From Pigmentiphaga aceris (GTDB taxonomy: Bacteria > Pseudomonadota > Gammaproteobacteria > Burkholderiales > Burkholderiaceae_B): DNA of 64,000 bases. The position numbers and the translations under genes were made by a program. The notes under the pieces are model-generated. The model had not been told where the DNA came from, did not search any database, and worked only from the letters and a program-made list of their open reading frames with translations. Of this stretch, positions 45,990-55,499 are shown one piece after another. The stretch lies in assembly GCF_008119665.1 (NCBI RefSeq), contig NZ_CP043046.1, positions 5,952,001-6,016,000 of the forward strand. The letters are read 5' to 3'. Position 1 is the stretch's first letter. Each line of letters opens with the position of its first letter.

Positions 45990-46690
45990 TTCTTTTCTGC
46001 GGAGACCCGCACGGCCGTTTCGACCACATCATCGACGCCGTGCACGAACACCGTCCCGCGGCCATTGTGCTGCTGGGCGACCTGCAGGCCCCGCAGCCCT
46101 TGGAACAGGTGCTGGCATCGATCCTAGACAAAACCGACATCTGGTTCATCCACGGCAACCACGACACCGATTCCGATGCGGACTACGACAACCTGTTCGG
46201 CTCGGCACTGGCCGACCGCAATCTGCACGGCCGCATTGTCGAGATCGATGGCCTGCGTGTCGCGGGGTTGGGTGGCGTATTTCGGGGTCAGGTCTGGGGA
46301 CCACCCGCCGCGTGGAATGCCGAGACGCCGGAAGAGTATGTAGCCCGCTGCGGCCAAGGAAACTGGTGGCGTGGCGGCTTGCCGCGACGCCATCGCAGTT
46401 CGATCTTTCCGGTCGACTATTTTGCGCTGGGCGGCAAGACCGCAGACGTGCTGGTCACGCACGAAGCACCCAGCGTGCACCGCCATGGCTTCTACGCGAT
46501 TGATGAGCTGGCTCGCAGCCTGAAGGTGTCGAAGACTTTCCACGGCCACCATCACGACCGGTTGGACTATCGACGCGCCTGGCAACGTGTGGGCTTTGAA
46601 GCCTGGGGTGTGGGGCACTGTGGCATATCGGATTTGAATGGCACGATGCTGCGTGAGGGTACATTTGATGAGATGCGCAGCAGGCGTTGA
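45986..46690 (+). CDS. Calcineurin-like metallophosphoesterase
   Basis: A 234-residue enzyme with the phosphoesterase motifs in order: FCGDPHGRFDH, VLLGDLQ, FIHGNHDTDSD, VLVTHEAPS and FHGHHHDRLD, giving the two-metal site. The first motif reads GDPHG instead of the usual GDxHG with D, which is normal. Translational coupling (ATGA) to the YcaQ-like glycosylase suggests a joint role, possibly processing DNA ends or nucleotides. That link is an inference from gene order. Confidence 0.88.
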   Translation: MILFCGDPHGRFDHIIDAVHEHRPAAIVLLGDLQAPQPLEQVLASILDKTDIWFIHGNHDTDSDADYDNLFGSALADRNLHGRIVEIDGLRVAGLGGVFRGQVWGPPAAWNAETPEEYVARCGQGNWWRGGLPRRHRSSIFPVDYFALGGKTADVLVTHEAPSVHRHGFYAIDELARSLKVSKTFHGHHHDRLDYRRAWQRVGFEAWGVGHCGISDLNGTMLREGTFDEMRSRR

Positions 46691-46783
46691 AAATCAGGTG
46701 CAGATTGGTTGGCGCTGCGTAAGCGACGGCACCACGTAAGCAGCATCAAGCACCCTGCCGCCAGCACCACACCACAAATGCGA

Positions 46784-48160
46784 TCAAGGCGGCGCACCCA
46801 ACAGGTCTGCCACGCACTGCAAGGCCGTGCGCAGTTCCGCCTGATTCCTGGCAGACCCGGTGGCGATCCGTACCGCATTCGACGACACGCCCTCACCTAC
46901 CGCAAATGCGTCGCCCGCCAGAATGCCGACACCGCGCTGCGCGAGTGCGTCGACAAACGCTGCCGGTGTCCAAACGGCTGGCAACCTGAGCCAGATGCTT
47001 AGCGGACCGACCGTAATCAGGTTGCGAAACTCCCGAAGTATTTCCGCTGCAATAGCCGCCCGCATCCGCCCTTCCGCCCTCACCCGTGCGATGTGCCGGA
47101 AGGCCGATTTGTCGCGCAGCGCCTGGATCGCCAAGGCACCGACAATCGGGGATGGCGACAGCATGGTGGTACGCAACAAGTCGTCCAGTGCACGCGACTG
47201 CTGCACGCTTGGTGACACGACATACGCCACCCGCAAACTGGGCGACAGACACTTCGACAAGCTGGCGATGTAATAGGTCTGCCGGGGAGCCAGACTGGCA
47301 ATCGGCGGCACTGGCTGCTCAAGCAGTTCGCCGTAGACGTCATCCTCGAAAATGCGCAAACCCTGCCGCTCGGCAATGTCGGCAATCGCTTGCCGGCGTT
47401 CCAAGGGCATGGTCGCATTGCTTGGATTCTGCGCATTCGGCACGCAGTAGAGCGCCTTCGCACCGGTTCTGAGCATGGCGTCTTCCAGCGCCGAAGGCAC
47501 GATGCCGTGCGCATCCATGGCCACCGGCTCAACGCGGATGTCGAACATCGCAGCCAGCACCCGTATCGTCGGCCACGCCATTTCCTCGGCCAGTAACACG
47601 CCTGAGGTGCCGACCTCCAGACGCATCAATGCCATCAATGCGGCGCGTGCACCCGCAGCCGTGGCAACCCGGTTCAACAGTGTTCCCGCAAAACGCGGCT
47701 GCAACCACTGCACCGCCGGGGCAATGGCAGACGGATCGCGTCGATACGCGCGCTCGGAAAACAGCGCCACCCCGTTCTCCCCACCCAGGGCCACCAGCGC
47801 AGTCGCCAGATCAAACGGAATCCGCAAGGCAGGCGGCCACACCGATGCAAGGTCGATCTCCGGCCGGGGAGACTGCGCGTCCTGCACCAATGCCGTCTGA
47901 TAATCGGTGGACACCGTCGTGCCGCGACCGGGTTGCGCCGCAATCAAGCCCCGCCGCTTGGCTTCGGCATACGCACGCGTGACCGTCGTGAAATGCAGGC
48001 CCAGATGCTGGGCAAGCTGCCGCTGCGAAGGCAATGGCGTACCCGCGCGCAACTCGCCGGAATCCACGCCAAGCGCCAACACCCTGACCAGCCGCATATA
48101 CGCGGGGCCATCCGATTCGCGCATATGCGTTGCCACATACATCAACACCGATTCATGCAT
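46784..48160 (-). CDS. MocR-type GntR/aminotransferase regulator
   Basis: A 458-residue protein with a GntR winged helix (AGTPLPSQRQLAQHLGLHFT, then TVTRAYAEAKRRGLI) and a fold-type I aminotransferase domain with PLP lysine in YYIASLSKCLSPSLRVAYVV. I take ATG 48160 (MHESVLMY); further start codons at 48196, 48142 and 48124 are also possible. It is divergent from the 3-hydroxyacyl-CoA dehydrogenase gene and is a likely regulator of it. Confidence 0.87.
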   Translation of the reverse strand: MHESVLMYVATHMRESDGPAYMRLVRVLALGVDSGELRAGTPLPSQRQLAQHLGLHFTTVTRAYAEAKRRGLIAAQPGRGTTVSTDYQTALVQDAQSPRPEIDLASVWPPALRIPFDLATALVALGGENGVALFSERAYRRDPSAIAPAVQWLQPRFAGTLLNRVATAAGARAALMALMRLEVGTSGVLLAEEMAWPTIRVLAAMFDIRVEPVAMDAHGIVPSALEDAMLRTGAKALYCVPNAQNPSNATMPLERRQAIADIAERQGLRIFEDDVYGELLEQPVPPIASLAPRQTYYIASLSKCLSPSLRVAYVVSPSVQQSRALDDLLRTTMLSPSPIVGALAIQALRDKSAFRHIARVRAEGRMRAAIAAEILREFRNLITVGPLSIWLRLPAVWTPAAFVDALAQRGVGILAGDAFAVGEGVSSNAVRIATGSARNQAELRTALQCVADLLGAPP

Positions 48161-48256
48161 ACACCGACTTGAGTCCCTTCCATCGCGGTTCGACACTTGA
48201 TCCCACTGCGAAGATCAGCAGCGCCAATCAGTGTACGGACCGACAGCGGGGATTGC

Positions 48257-49198
48257 ATGCAAGAAAACAGGGAAGAAAAAGCGGTAGTCATCATCGGCAG
48301 CGGCATCATGGGGCGCGATATCGCAGCCATTTTTGTCGCAGGCGGCTGGACCACCCAACTGGTGGCACGCGACCAAGCGCGCTGGCCCGACGCACGCCAA
48401 CTGCTGGCTGCATCGGCACGACAACTGGGCAACCACGACGATGCAAAAGTGGTGTTCCGCGCCAGCATCAAAGACATCGACTGGCAACACGTACAGGCCG
48501 TGCTTGAAGTCGTGCCGGAACAGCTTGCCTTGAAGCAGTCGCTATTCGCCGAACTCGACGCCGCCGCGCCCGCGCACGTGGTCTTCGGGTCCAACAGTTC
48601 AGGCATTCGCATCACCGACATTGCACAAGGTCTGCCGGGTGCCGGACGCATGGCCAACACCCACTTCTTCCAGCCAGCCCACCTGGTGCCGCTGGTAGAA
48701 ATCGCCAAAGGCGAAGCCACCACCCAAGCCACCATGGATCGGCTCTACGACATCTTCGCCAGCCTGGGCCGCGCCCCGGTACGCGTAAACCGCGACCTGC
48801 CCGGCTTCCTGGCCAATCGCATCCAGCACGCCCTGATGCGCGAAGCCTTCGCAGTCATCGACAGCGGCTTGGCCAGCGCAGACGACGTCGACCTAGCCGT
48901 GCAATTCGGCTTCGGATTCCGCTACGCAGCGGCCGGCCCGATGCTGCTCAAAGAATTTGCCGGATTCGACACCCAGCACGCAGCCGCCACAGCGATCTAC
49001 CCATCCCTGAGCAACGACACCGCACCCGGCAAGACCTTGGCAGGCCTGGTGCAACAAGGCCGCTTCGGCATGAAAGCGAAGAAAGGCTTCCGCGACTGGA
49101 CCGACGAAGCCATTGCGGAAGAACGAACACGATATGAAGCAGCCTTGGTGAAAGCAGCAGCCGTACTCGGGCCGCCAAAGATCAAGCGAAGCACCTGA
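48257..49198 (+). CDS. 3-hydroxyacyl-CoA dehydrogenase family protein
   Basis: A 313-residue NAD-dependent dehydrogenase. The NAD site is VVIIGSGIMGRDIAAIFVAG; catalytic residues lie around FGSNSSGIRITDIAQ and NTHFFQPAHLVPLVEIAKG, and the C-terminal helical domain starts NRDLPGFLANRIQHALMRE. Monofunctional members oxidise 3-hydroxybutyryl-CoA, carnitine or lambda-crystallin-type substrates. ATG 48257 follows GCGGGG. The divergent MocR gene suggests control by an amino compound, so a carnitine- or amine-derived substrate is possible. Confidence 0.87.
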   Translation: MQENREEKAVVIIGSGIMGRDIAAIFVAGGWTTQLVARDQARWPDARQLLAASARQLGNHDDAKVVFRASIKDIDWQHVQAVLEVVPEQLALKQSLFAELDAAAPAHVVFGSNSSGIRITDIAQGLPGAGRMANTHFFQPAHLVPLVEIAKGEATTQATMDRLYDIFASLGRAPVRVNRDLPGFLANRIQHALMREAFAVIDSGLASADDVDLAVQFGFGFRYAAAGPMLLKEFAGFDTQHAAATAIYPSLSNDTAPGKTLAGLVQQGRFGMKAKKGFRDWTDEAIAEERTRYEAALVKAAAVLGPPKIKRST

Positions 49199-49827
49199 CG
49201 CAGCGTGCGCCGCGCACGTTCAAACTGTGGGCGCTGGGGCTGTGACGGGTTGGCAGCCTTTAGTCAGTGACTTCGCTTGCGAAAAATGCATATCCAAAAC
49301 AAAGCGCAAACACGCACCGCGCAGCGAGCAGCCACACGAAGCCACCAGCCCCCCATTCATTCTCCCGCAAGCCGTTCACGTGCGGCCACCCGCTTCGCTG
49401 TCACCCCACCCTCAAGCAGACGCGCAAATATTCTTGAGTGGCGCTGCGGTAAAAGGCTGCTGAAGAACCCACCGAATCGTGAGCCGGAGACACCGCTTCG
49501 TGGCGACCTGGCCAGCCAATCCCCGGAGCCAGCCGCATGGCAATCAAGAATGGTGGCCAACGAATGCCGAGAACCAAGTCCAGCACCAAGCAGCCAGAAA
49601 AACAGAAGCCGCCCAAAGGCGGCATGCACTGCGAACCAAACGTCTTTGAAGGCGTGGGTGGTGGGGCCGGATTGGCTGCCCTTCTGGACGAGGTGGAGGG
49701 CGGGAGCCCCGACGCCAAAGTCCAGCGGGGCAGACGAGCCGGCCCCACCACCCACGACTGACTCAAGAACCAAACACCCTGCCCAACGGCGTCCCCCTCG
49801 TGCACTCAACGCACACCAGACACCCCG
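49199..49827. other. 630-base region without a clear gene; contains a long imperfect hairpin
   Basis: Overlapping frames of 130-200 codons are open on both strands here, but none shows a known fold or a good ribosome site. A long inverted repeat lies at 49653-49756: 18 perfectly complementary bases at 49653-49670 and 49739-49756, plus a partly paired inner stem (CTGCCC..CTGGAC against GTCCAG..GGGCAG). Similar composition is found in what I recall as dispersed Alcaligenaceae intergenic elements. It may be a structured RNA or repeat; I do not call a gene. Confidence 0.55.
49653..49756. repeat. Long hairpin-forming inverted repeat
   Basis: The arms GTGGGTGGTGGGGCCGG-type (49653-49670) and their exact complement (49739-49756) enclose 68 bases that pair further with two mismatches in the first 14 positions. 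The result is a rod-like stem of about 30 pairs with a GC-rich tip. No flanking T-run makes it a terminator. Confidence 0.8.
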
Positions 49828-50781
49828 TCAGACGACAAAAAACTTCCCGCCATCCAACACCGCTTCCCCATCCCACCGATAAGCAACCAAATCACCCCCC
49901 TTCCCCGCGCTGTAATCCACACACGCCGCCATCGGCGTCTGCAAAGCAGGCGTGCCAGTCATCCAGTAATGCCCGAAAAACACCGGCTTCTCACCCGCAT
50001 AACGATGCAGGTCACCCACAGCCACCGCAAGTTCGGGAAGCGCCAGACGCTCAGTCTCCGGCATCATCGCCAACGCACGATAAGTCAGCGCAGACTCATC
50101 CCACCAACGCGTGCGCACCTCATATCGCGCCACCCCATCCTTATCGTGGAAAAAGTGCCCATCCGGCAAGGCCAACTCCAACCCCTTGGTCACCCCCTCC
50201 ACCGCCCGATACGCCGCCGACCCCTTGCGACTCGCAGCAACCACCAGTTCCGGCGTCAGTTGCAAGTCTGCCGTCAGCAACGGACGAATCTCATTCATAT
50301 AGCCATCGTGCCAACACGCATGAACCACTCGGAAGCCGGGTGCTTCCAGCCATAGCGGAATAGTCATGAACCAGTCGATCAATTCCTGATGCAAAGCCGG
50401 CCGGTGCTCGACCTCTGCCAGAAAAGCCGCATGCTGATGACGGTTCTTCACGCCCACCGCGCCACTGCGCGGCCGTAGATATTCACCTGCACGCTCGGGG
50501 TCGGGCGTGTGCCAGGCGATGGCGTTGTACTCGTGATTGCCCATGATGATGCGGGCCGATCCGGCATCCACCATCCGGCGCACCAGCATGACGGTATCGA
50601 CCTGCCGAGGGCCGCGATCCACCAGGTCACCCACAAAAATGGCGGTGCGATCAGGGTGGCGATACGCACCCAAAACATCCCGATAGCCGAGCTTTTCCAG
50701 TAATGCGATCAGCTTGTCGGCCTGTCCGTGGATGTCGCCGATGATGTCGACGCCTTGCGTGGGGAATGTCGTGAGGGTCAT
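49828..50781 (-). CDS. Metallophosphoesterase (PrpE/diadenosine-tetraphosphatase-like)
   Basis: A 317-residue enzyme with phosphoesterase motifs VDIIGDIHGQADKL, FVGDLVDRGPRQ, IIMGNHEYNAI and VVHACWHDG, a later VFFGHYW, and metal-binding Asp/His/Asn residues. The GDIHG/GDLVDRG/GNHE set is typical of serine/threonine phosphatase-like enzymes and Ap4A hydrolases. Cytoplasmic, single domain with extra C-terminal residues. It probably hydrolyses a dinucleotide or phosphoprotein; partner unknown. Confidence 0.88.
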   Translation of the reverse strand: MTLTTFPTQGVDIIGDIHGQADKLIALLEKLGYRDVLGAYRHPDRTAIFVGDLVDRGPRQVDTVMLVRRMVDAGSARIIMGNHEYNAIAWHTPDPERAGEYLRPRSGAVGVKNRHQHAAFLAEVEHRPALHQELIDWFMTIPLWLEAPGFRVVHACWHDGYMNEIRPLLTADLQLTPELVVAASRKGSAAYRAVEGVTKGLELALPDGHFFHDKDGVARYEVRTRWWDESALTYRALAMMPETERLALPELAVAVGDLHRYAGEKPVFFGHYWMTGTPALQTPMAACVDYSAGKGGDLVAYRWDGEAVLDGGKFFVV

Positions 50782-50899
50782 GGAAACACTGCCTGTCTGG
50801 TGCGGACGGCAAGCTGCAAAAAACCGCCTTGCGCGTTTGCCGCCCGACAGATTGACGCCAAGATGAATGGCGAATTGGACCCTCGATTTTACGACCTGA

Positions 50900-53464
50900 T
50901 CAGAAGCGTCCTCGCAGGGTGACCTGCACGCTGCGTGGTTCGCCCCAATGCACGCCGCTGTAGAAGCCGACGTTGCGGTAGTAATGTTTGTCGAACAGGT
51001 TGTTGACGTTCAAGGACATGCTCAGGTTGTCGGTGATGCGGTATTGCGCCATCAGATTCACCAGATAGACCGAGGACTGCGTCATGCGCGTAGGTGCATA
51101 CACCAGCGTGCCGTTGGCGCGTTCGGCCACCGGGCGATTGCCATCACGGAACAGGCTGCTTTGCCATGTCAGCCCACCACCCACCGTCAGGCGATCCAAT
51201 GCACCCGGCAATTTGTAGGTGGTGAAGACGCGCAGCAGATTCGACGGCGTGGTGGTGTTGATCGGCACGCCCAGTGCGTTGCGCGTCACGGATCGACTGA
51301 AGCCCGCCGACACGTTCCAAGCCGGCGACAACATGCCGCTTGCCTCGACTTCCCAGCCGCGCACCGTGTTGCCTTTGCCGGTGGATCGGTATGCGCTCTC
51401 ACCGCCTGGCAGGTAGCCTTCCGGCACGCTGTCGTCCAGTTCAGCCACGTTGTCCTGTTTGCTGCGGAACACCGCTGCAGCCAGGTTCAGTTTGCCATCC
51501 AGCAATTCCGATTTGGCACCGATCTCGTAGTTGGCCCCCACCACCGGATCAAGGTACTGGCCATTCTTGTCGCGATTGCTTTGCGGCCGGAAGATATCGG
51601 TGTAGCTGGCGTATACCGTGGTGCGACGATCGATGTCGTACAGCAGGCCAGCGTAGGGGGTGAAGGCCTTGTCGGGCGAATACCCGGTGTGGGACCGGAA
51701 AGTGCCATTGGTGTTGAAGTTGTCGCTCTCGGTGCGCCAGCTGCTGTAGCGCGCACCCAGCACAGCCGCCAGCGGATCGGACAGTTTCACGCGTGCCGCG
51801 CCGTAGGCAGCCGATTGTCGCAAGGTGGTCGTCGAGCTGGGATAGCCCAAGTAAGTGGCAGAGGGCTGTGCCACGTTGCCGTTCCAGTTGCGCCAATCGG
51901 GAATGACGTTCCACGATGCAGGCATGGCCGACGTAATCGACGCTTCCGACGCACCGTAACGGCGATTGGTGGTGTAGCCGAACGTCAGGTCATGACGCTG
52001 GCCGAACAGATCCACCTTGCCCACGGCATTGATATCGGCCACGGTCATGGTTTCGTCGTAGCGCGAATTCATCGCTGCAATCGTCACGCCACTGCCGTCG
52101 GGCCGGGGCGTACCACCAAAGCCGAAGTAAACGTCGGTATCGACCTTGCGACTGCTGTGGCTGTAGGTGCCCTTGATCTTCCAGTTGTCGTTCAGCTCGT
52201 GTTCCAGCGTGGTAAACGCGGTCGACTCGGTCGGTGCCCAGGTGCCCCAACTGCTGCTGAGGTTGGTCGATCGCGGCATGTTGACCAGGTAGGACTGTTT
52301 GGCGGCCGGGTCCCAGCCCCAGTACAACACGGTGCCCCAGGTGGGCGCGCTAGGGGTCTGCTTCTGGTATTCGTAACCCAACGACAGCACCGTGCGCTCG
52401 CCCAGGTCGGCTTCCAGAATGCCGTAGGCAACCTTCTTTTCCATCTCGTAGAAATCGCGGAACGATTCACGGTTTTCGTCGGCCACTACCAGACGACCAC
52501 GCAGGTGGCCGTCGAAGGCCAGCGGGCCGCCGACATCAGCCTCGGCGCGGCGCAGCTTCCACGAGCCGGCCAGCAGAGCACCATTGGCCGCAAACTCATG
52601 TGTGGGTCGTTTGCGCACCAGGTTGACGCTGCCCGACGGGTCGCCGGCCCCGGTGGTCAGGCCGGTGGCACCACGCACGACTTCCACGCGGTCGTAGACA
52701 ATCATGTCGGTGTTCTTGCCACCGATGCTGCCGTAGGTATTCAGCACCCCATCGACCTGGAAGTTGCTGATCGCGTAGCCGCGCGACGAGAAGGTGATGC
52801 GCTCGGAATCGGTTTCCTGCACCAGAATGCCGGTGGTCTGCGCCAGCACTTCAGACAGCTTGTTCACGCCCATGTCGTCCAGCCGTTGACGCGTCACCAC
52901 GGTGACCGACTGCGGGGTTTCGCGCGGCGACAAGGCAAGCTTGGTGGCGGTATTGGTGGATCGCGCGGCGTATGACGGCGACCGCTCGGTCACCGGGTCG
53001 TCGATGGCATTGGCGCTCACACTGACCGGGGCCAGCGTGGCTGGGCCGGTGCTGTCCAGGGCAGCACCTGCCGGCAAGGCGCGCAGTACATAACGTCCGT
53101 TCTCGGCGTGTGCCCGCATGCCGGTGCCTGCGATCAGCGCAGCCAGGCCTTGTTCCACCGTGTAGGTACCTTGCAAGCCGGCGCTGCGCTTGCCCGTCGT
53201 CAACCCGGCATCGACCGCAACCATTGCACCCGCTGCGCTGCCAAAATGTGCCAACGCTTCATCGAGCGGACCGGCCGGGATATCAAAACGACGTTGTGCC
53301 GAGACGTCCTGGGCTGCCATCTGCGCCATCGCCGCGCCCGACACCTGAATGGCTCCCACCGCCATGCACCACAGCGCACCGCATACCGCCTGAGCGATCC
53401 GATCGGGTCGGCGTTGGCGGCCGGATGAAGCAATGTGGGTGGGCAGGCAATGGCGGTGCACCAT
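50900..53464 (-). CDS. TonB-dependent siderophore receptor with STN signalling domain
   Basis: An 854-residue outer-membrane receptor. ATG 53464 follows GAAAGGAAT and opens a signal region; the STN domain (RRFDIPAGPLDEALAHFGSA to GTGMRAHAENGRYVLRA) covers roughly 50-130 and passes the signal to FecR. The plug contains PQSVTVVTRQRLDDMGVNKL and VRGATGLTTGAGDPSGSVNL; the 22-strand barrel ends with the aromatic terminus VTLRGRF. It takes up a ferric siderophore, using TonB energy, and by signalling through FecR/FecI activates its own gene. The siderophore is not identifiable. Confidence 0.93.
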   Translation of the reverse strand: MVHRHCLPTHIASSGRQRRPDRIAQAVCGALWCMAVGAIQVSGAAMAQMAAQDVSAQRRFDIPAGPLDEALAHFGSAAGAMVAVDAGLTTGKRSAGLQGTYTVEQGLAALIAGTGMRAHAENGRYVLRALPAGAALDSTGPATLAPVSVSANAIDDPVTERSPSYAARSTNTATKLALSPRETPQSVTVVTRQRLDDMGVNKLSEVLAQTTGILVQETDSERITFSSRGYAISNFQVDGVLNTYGSIGGKNTDMIVYDRVEVVRGATGLTTGAGDPSGSVNLVRKRPTHEFAANGALLAGSWKLRRAEADVGGPLAFDGHLRGRLVVADENRESFRDFYEMEKKVAYGILEADLGERTVLSLGYEYQKQTPSAPTWGTVLYWGWDPAAKQSYLVNMPRSTNLSSSWGTWAPTESTAFTTLEHELNDNWKIKGTYSHSSRKVDTDVYFGFGGTPRPDGSGVTIAAMNSRYDETMTVADINAVGKVDLFGQRHDLTFGYTTNRRYGASEASITSAMPASWNVIPDWRNWNGNVAQPSATYLGYPSSTTTLRQSAAYGAARVKLSDPLAAVLGARYSSWRTESDNFNTNGTFRSHTGYSPDKAFTPYAGLLYDIDRRTTVYASYTDIFRPQSNRDKNGQYLDPVVGANYEIGAKSELLDGKLNLAAAVFRSKQDNVAELDDSVPEGYLPGGESAYRSTGKGNTVRGWEVEASGMLSPAWNVSAGFSRSVTRNALGVPINTTTPSNLLRVFTTYKLPGALDRLTVGGGLTWQSSLFRDGNRPVAERANGTLVYAPTRMTQSSVYLVNLMAQYRITDNLSMSLNVNNLFDKHYYRNVGFYSGVHWGEPRSVQVTLRGRF

Positions 53465-53628
53465 GAACAGATTCCTTTCGACAGGGCAAAAAAATGAAGG
53501 CAGTACCGCGACCACATGCGGCATGTCCTGTTTGCCAATCGAGGCGAATAAATCTGCCCTGCTGTTACAAAATTTGGGGTCGAAGCGCTACGTTGCGGGC
53601 CTGAGCAGACCTGCTGTCGATACGGCGA

Positions 53629-54669
53629 TCACGCCGCGCGCACCGTCACCCAGTAACGCGTGCGTGTGTCCACCCGTACCGGCAGGCTGTCCTGCAACGC
53701 CGCCAGGATCTGATCGGTATCGGCAATCGGAAACGTGCCGGTCAGCCGAAGGTCGGCCACGTTGGCATCCCAGCCCAGTCTGCCCGGCCGATAACGGCCC
53801 AGATCGGCCAGGAATCCACCCAAGGGGCGGCGTACCGCTACCAGCACCCCACCCATCCACGCATGGGTCTGCAGATCCAGCGGTTCGACCGTGCCCGTGG
53901 CCTGACGGGTGAAGGTGCATTGCTCACCAGCCCGCAATGGCTGCGACATGCCCTCACGGCAAGTGAGCAAAACATCTCCCGCATGCACACCGACCTGCGT
54001 GGATGCAGCCAGGTCTTCAAGACGACGCACGCTGAAACGCGTGGGCACGCCCTTGGCCGCCGACTGCACGGCCCCGTCAGCGGTTTCTATCCAGATTGGC
54101 GGAATGGGTTCGGCACTGCGGGTATCGATCATCAATTCGCCATCGAGCAGGCGGATACGCCGCTGGCTGGCGTTGCACGCCACCTCGATCTCGGTGCGGG
54201 TGTTCAGCCGCAACCGGGTGCCGTCTGCCAGGACCAGGCTGCGCTGCTCACCAACGCCGGTCTGATGCCGCTCGGCTGACAGCGCACGCCCAGACAGATT
54301 CAGCATTTCGCTGCCAACGACCAAGGGCACGAACACTGCAGCGGCCTTCAGCACGCGACGACGCTGACATACGCGCTTTTCGGCCGACAGCACCGACGCA
54401 GCGGCCAGGGGCCCAACACGTTCAGCGGTATGCCGCAGGTAGCGGCCCATGTCGCTCAGTTGTTCCCAGGCTCGCTGATGCTCGACATCGGCCTGCCGCC
54501 AAGCCAGGCAAGCGTCCTCTTCGTCCCGGGTTGCGGCCCCCGACTGCAAGGTGGCAAACCACACGCAGGCCTGATGAAGGACATCCGGGGCAACAGCACC
54601 CCGTGCAGCGCCATCGTGATCGGGCCGGCCGGCACGCAGCGTGGACCCATGCAATACGAGATCAGTCAT
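53629..54669 (-). CDS. FecR-family anti-sigma/regulatory protein
   Basis: A 346-residue protein with an N-terminal cytoplasmic DUF4880 part (ACVWFATLQSGAATRDEEDACLAW), one membrane helix near AAAVFVPLVVGSEML, and the periplasmic FecR domain (GEQRSLVLADGTRLRLNTRTEIEV). It transmits the signal from the receptor's STN domain to the sigma factor. Its position between the receptor and sigma genes is the standard fec/fpv order. Short gaps (38 and 164 bases) suggest one transcript. Confidence 0.92.
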   Translation of the reverse strand: MTDLVLHGSTLRAGRPDHDGAARGAVAPDVLHQACVWFATLQSGAATRDEEDACLAWRQADVEHQRAWEQLSDMGRYLRHTAERVGPLAAASVLSAEKRVCQRRRVLKAAAVFVPLVVGSEMLNLSGRALSAERHQTGVGEQRSLVLADGTRLRLNTRTEIEVACNASQRRIRLLDGELMIDTRSAEPIPPIWIETADGAVQSAAKGVPTRFSVRRLEDLAASTQVGVHAGDVLLTCREGMSQPLRAGEQCTFTRQATGTVEPLDLQTHAWMGGVLVAVRRPLGGFLADLGRYRPGRLGWDANVADLRLTGTFPIADTDQILAALQDSLPVRVDTRTRYWVTVRAA

Positions 54670-54707
54670 GGTTTGCAGACATGGGCAAAAGCCAGCCTTT
54701 CCTGGAA

Positions 54708-55217
54708 TCAGGCATGCAGGGCCAGATAGCAGTGCTGCATCGCACGCACCATGTATTTCTGCACCATGTTGACCGAGGTTGCCATTTGATCAGCGATCTG
54801 CGCATAGCTCAGCCCATCGAACTGCGACAGCAGAAATGCTTCGCGCACACGCGGCGGAAGTCCATCGAGCATGGTGCCGATGGCAGTCAGGGTTTCGACC
54901 AGAATGGCCATCGTCTCTGCGCTTGGCCACTGCGGCTCTGGCAGTTGCGCCAGGGTTTGCAGATAGGCGCGCTCGATTTCACGTCGGCGGACATGGTTGA
55001 CCATCAGGCCGTGCGCAATGGTCGTCAGGTAGGCGCGCGGCTCGCGCAATTCGATCGTGCGGCGCGACGCCAAGACACGCAGAAAAACGTCATGCGCCAG
55101 ATCGGCCGCGTCTGAGGTGCTGCCAAGTTTTTTCCGCAACCATCCTTGCAACCAGCTGTGGTGATGGGTGTAGAGCTTGTCCACGCAATCGGGATCGGCG
55201 AACTGGGCCGGCTGCAT
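54708..55217 (-). CDS. ECF sigma factor (FecI-like)
   Basis: A 169-residue sigma-70 family protein with region 2 (LYTHHHSWLQGWLRKKLG, then AADLAHDVFLRVL) and region 4 (LDGLPPRVREAFLLSQFDGL, then SYAQIADQMATSVNMVQKYM). FecI-type factors read receptor gene promoters. I take ATG 55217 (MQPAQFAD); an upstream ATG at 55268 would add 17 residues. A Fur box lies just upstream. Confidence 0.92.
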   Translation of the reverse strand: MQPAQFADPDCVDKLYTHHHSWLQGWLRKKLGSTSDAADLAHDVFLRVLASRRTIELREPRAYLTTIAHGLMVNHVRRREIERAYLQTLAQLPEPQWPSAETMAILVETLTAIGTMLDGLPPRVREAFLLSQFDGLSYAQIADQMATSVNMVQKYMVRAMQHCYLALHA

Positions 55218-55280
55218 CCAGGGGCTTCCATCCAGAGGCTTGCATAAGACACGGACGAACCGCGGCAATCAAATGCGTAT

Positions 55281-55299
55281 GAGAATCGATATCATTATG
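55281..55299 (-). promoter_or_regulatory. Fur box upstream of the FecI-like sigma gene
   Basis: On the minus strand the 19 bases at 55299-55281 read CATAATGATATCGATTCTC and match 14 of 19 positions of the Fur consensus GATAATGATAATCATTATC. It lies 64 bases before the preferred sigma start and fits iron repression of the whole receptor system. Confidence 0.75.
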
Positions 55300-55499
55300 A
55301 ATAATTTATGAAACTTTGGATATCGAGATGCGCCAATGTGTCGCGGCACGATCATCAGGGTTAACCCTTTGATTGACACACGTTTGCAGCTTTCTAGGTG
55401 ATGGCAGCGCTTGTCTGCTCCAGTGTCTGCTCCATTGCCGCTGACAGCCGATATGCCACAGATCGCCTGGCTGACTCGCCGGAATCAGCCTAGACGAAA

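Noticed and set aside
49277..49882. Overlapping 134-201-codon frames on both strands in the 49.2-49.8 kb gap
   Set aside because: They lack known domains and ribosome sites and are tied to a large inverted repeat; kept only as an unexplained region.
50948..52975. A 675-codon plus-strand frame within the TonB receptor gene
   Set aside because: Antisense of a GC-rich receptor gene; no recognisable protein.
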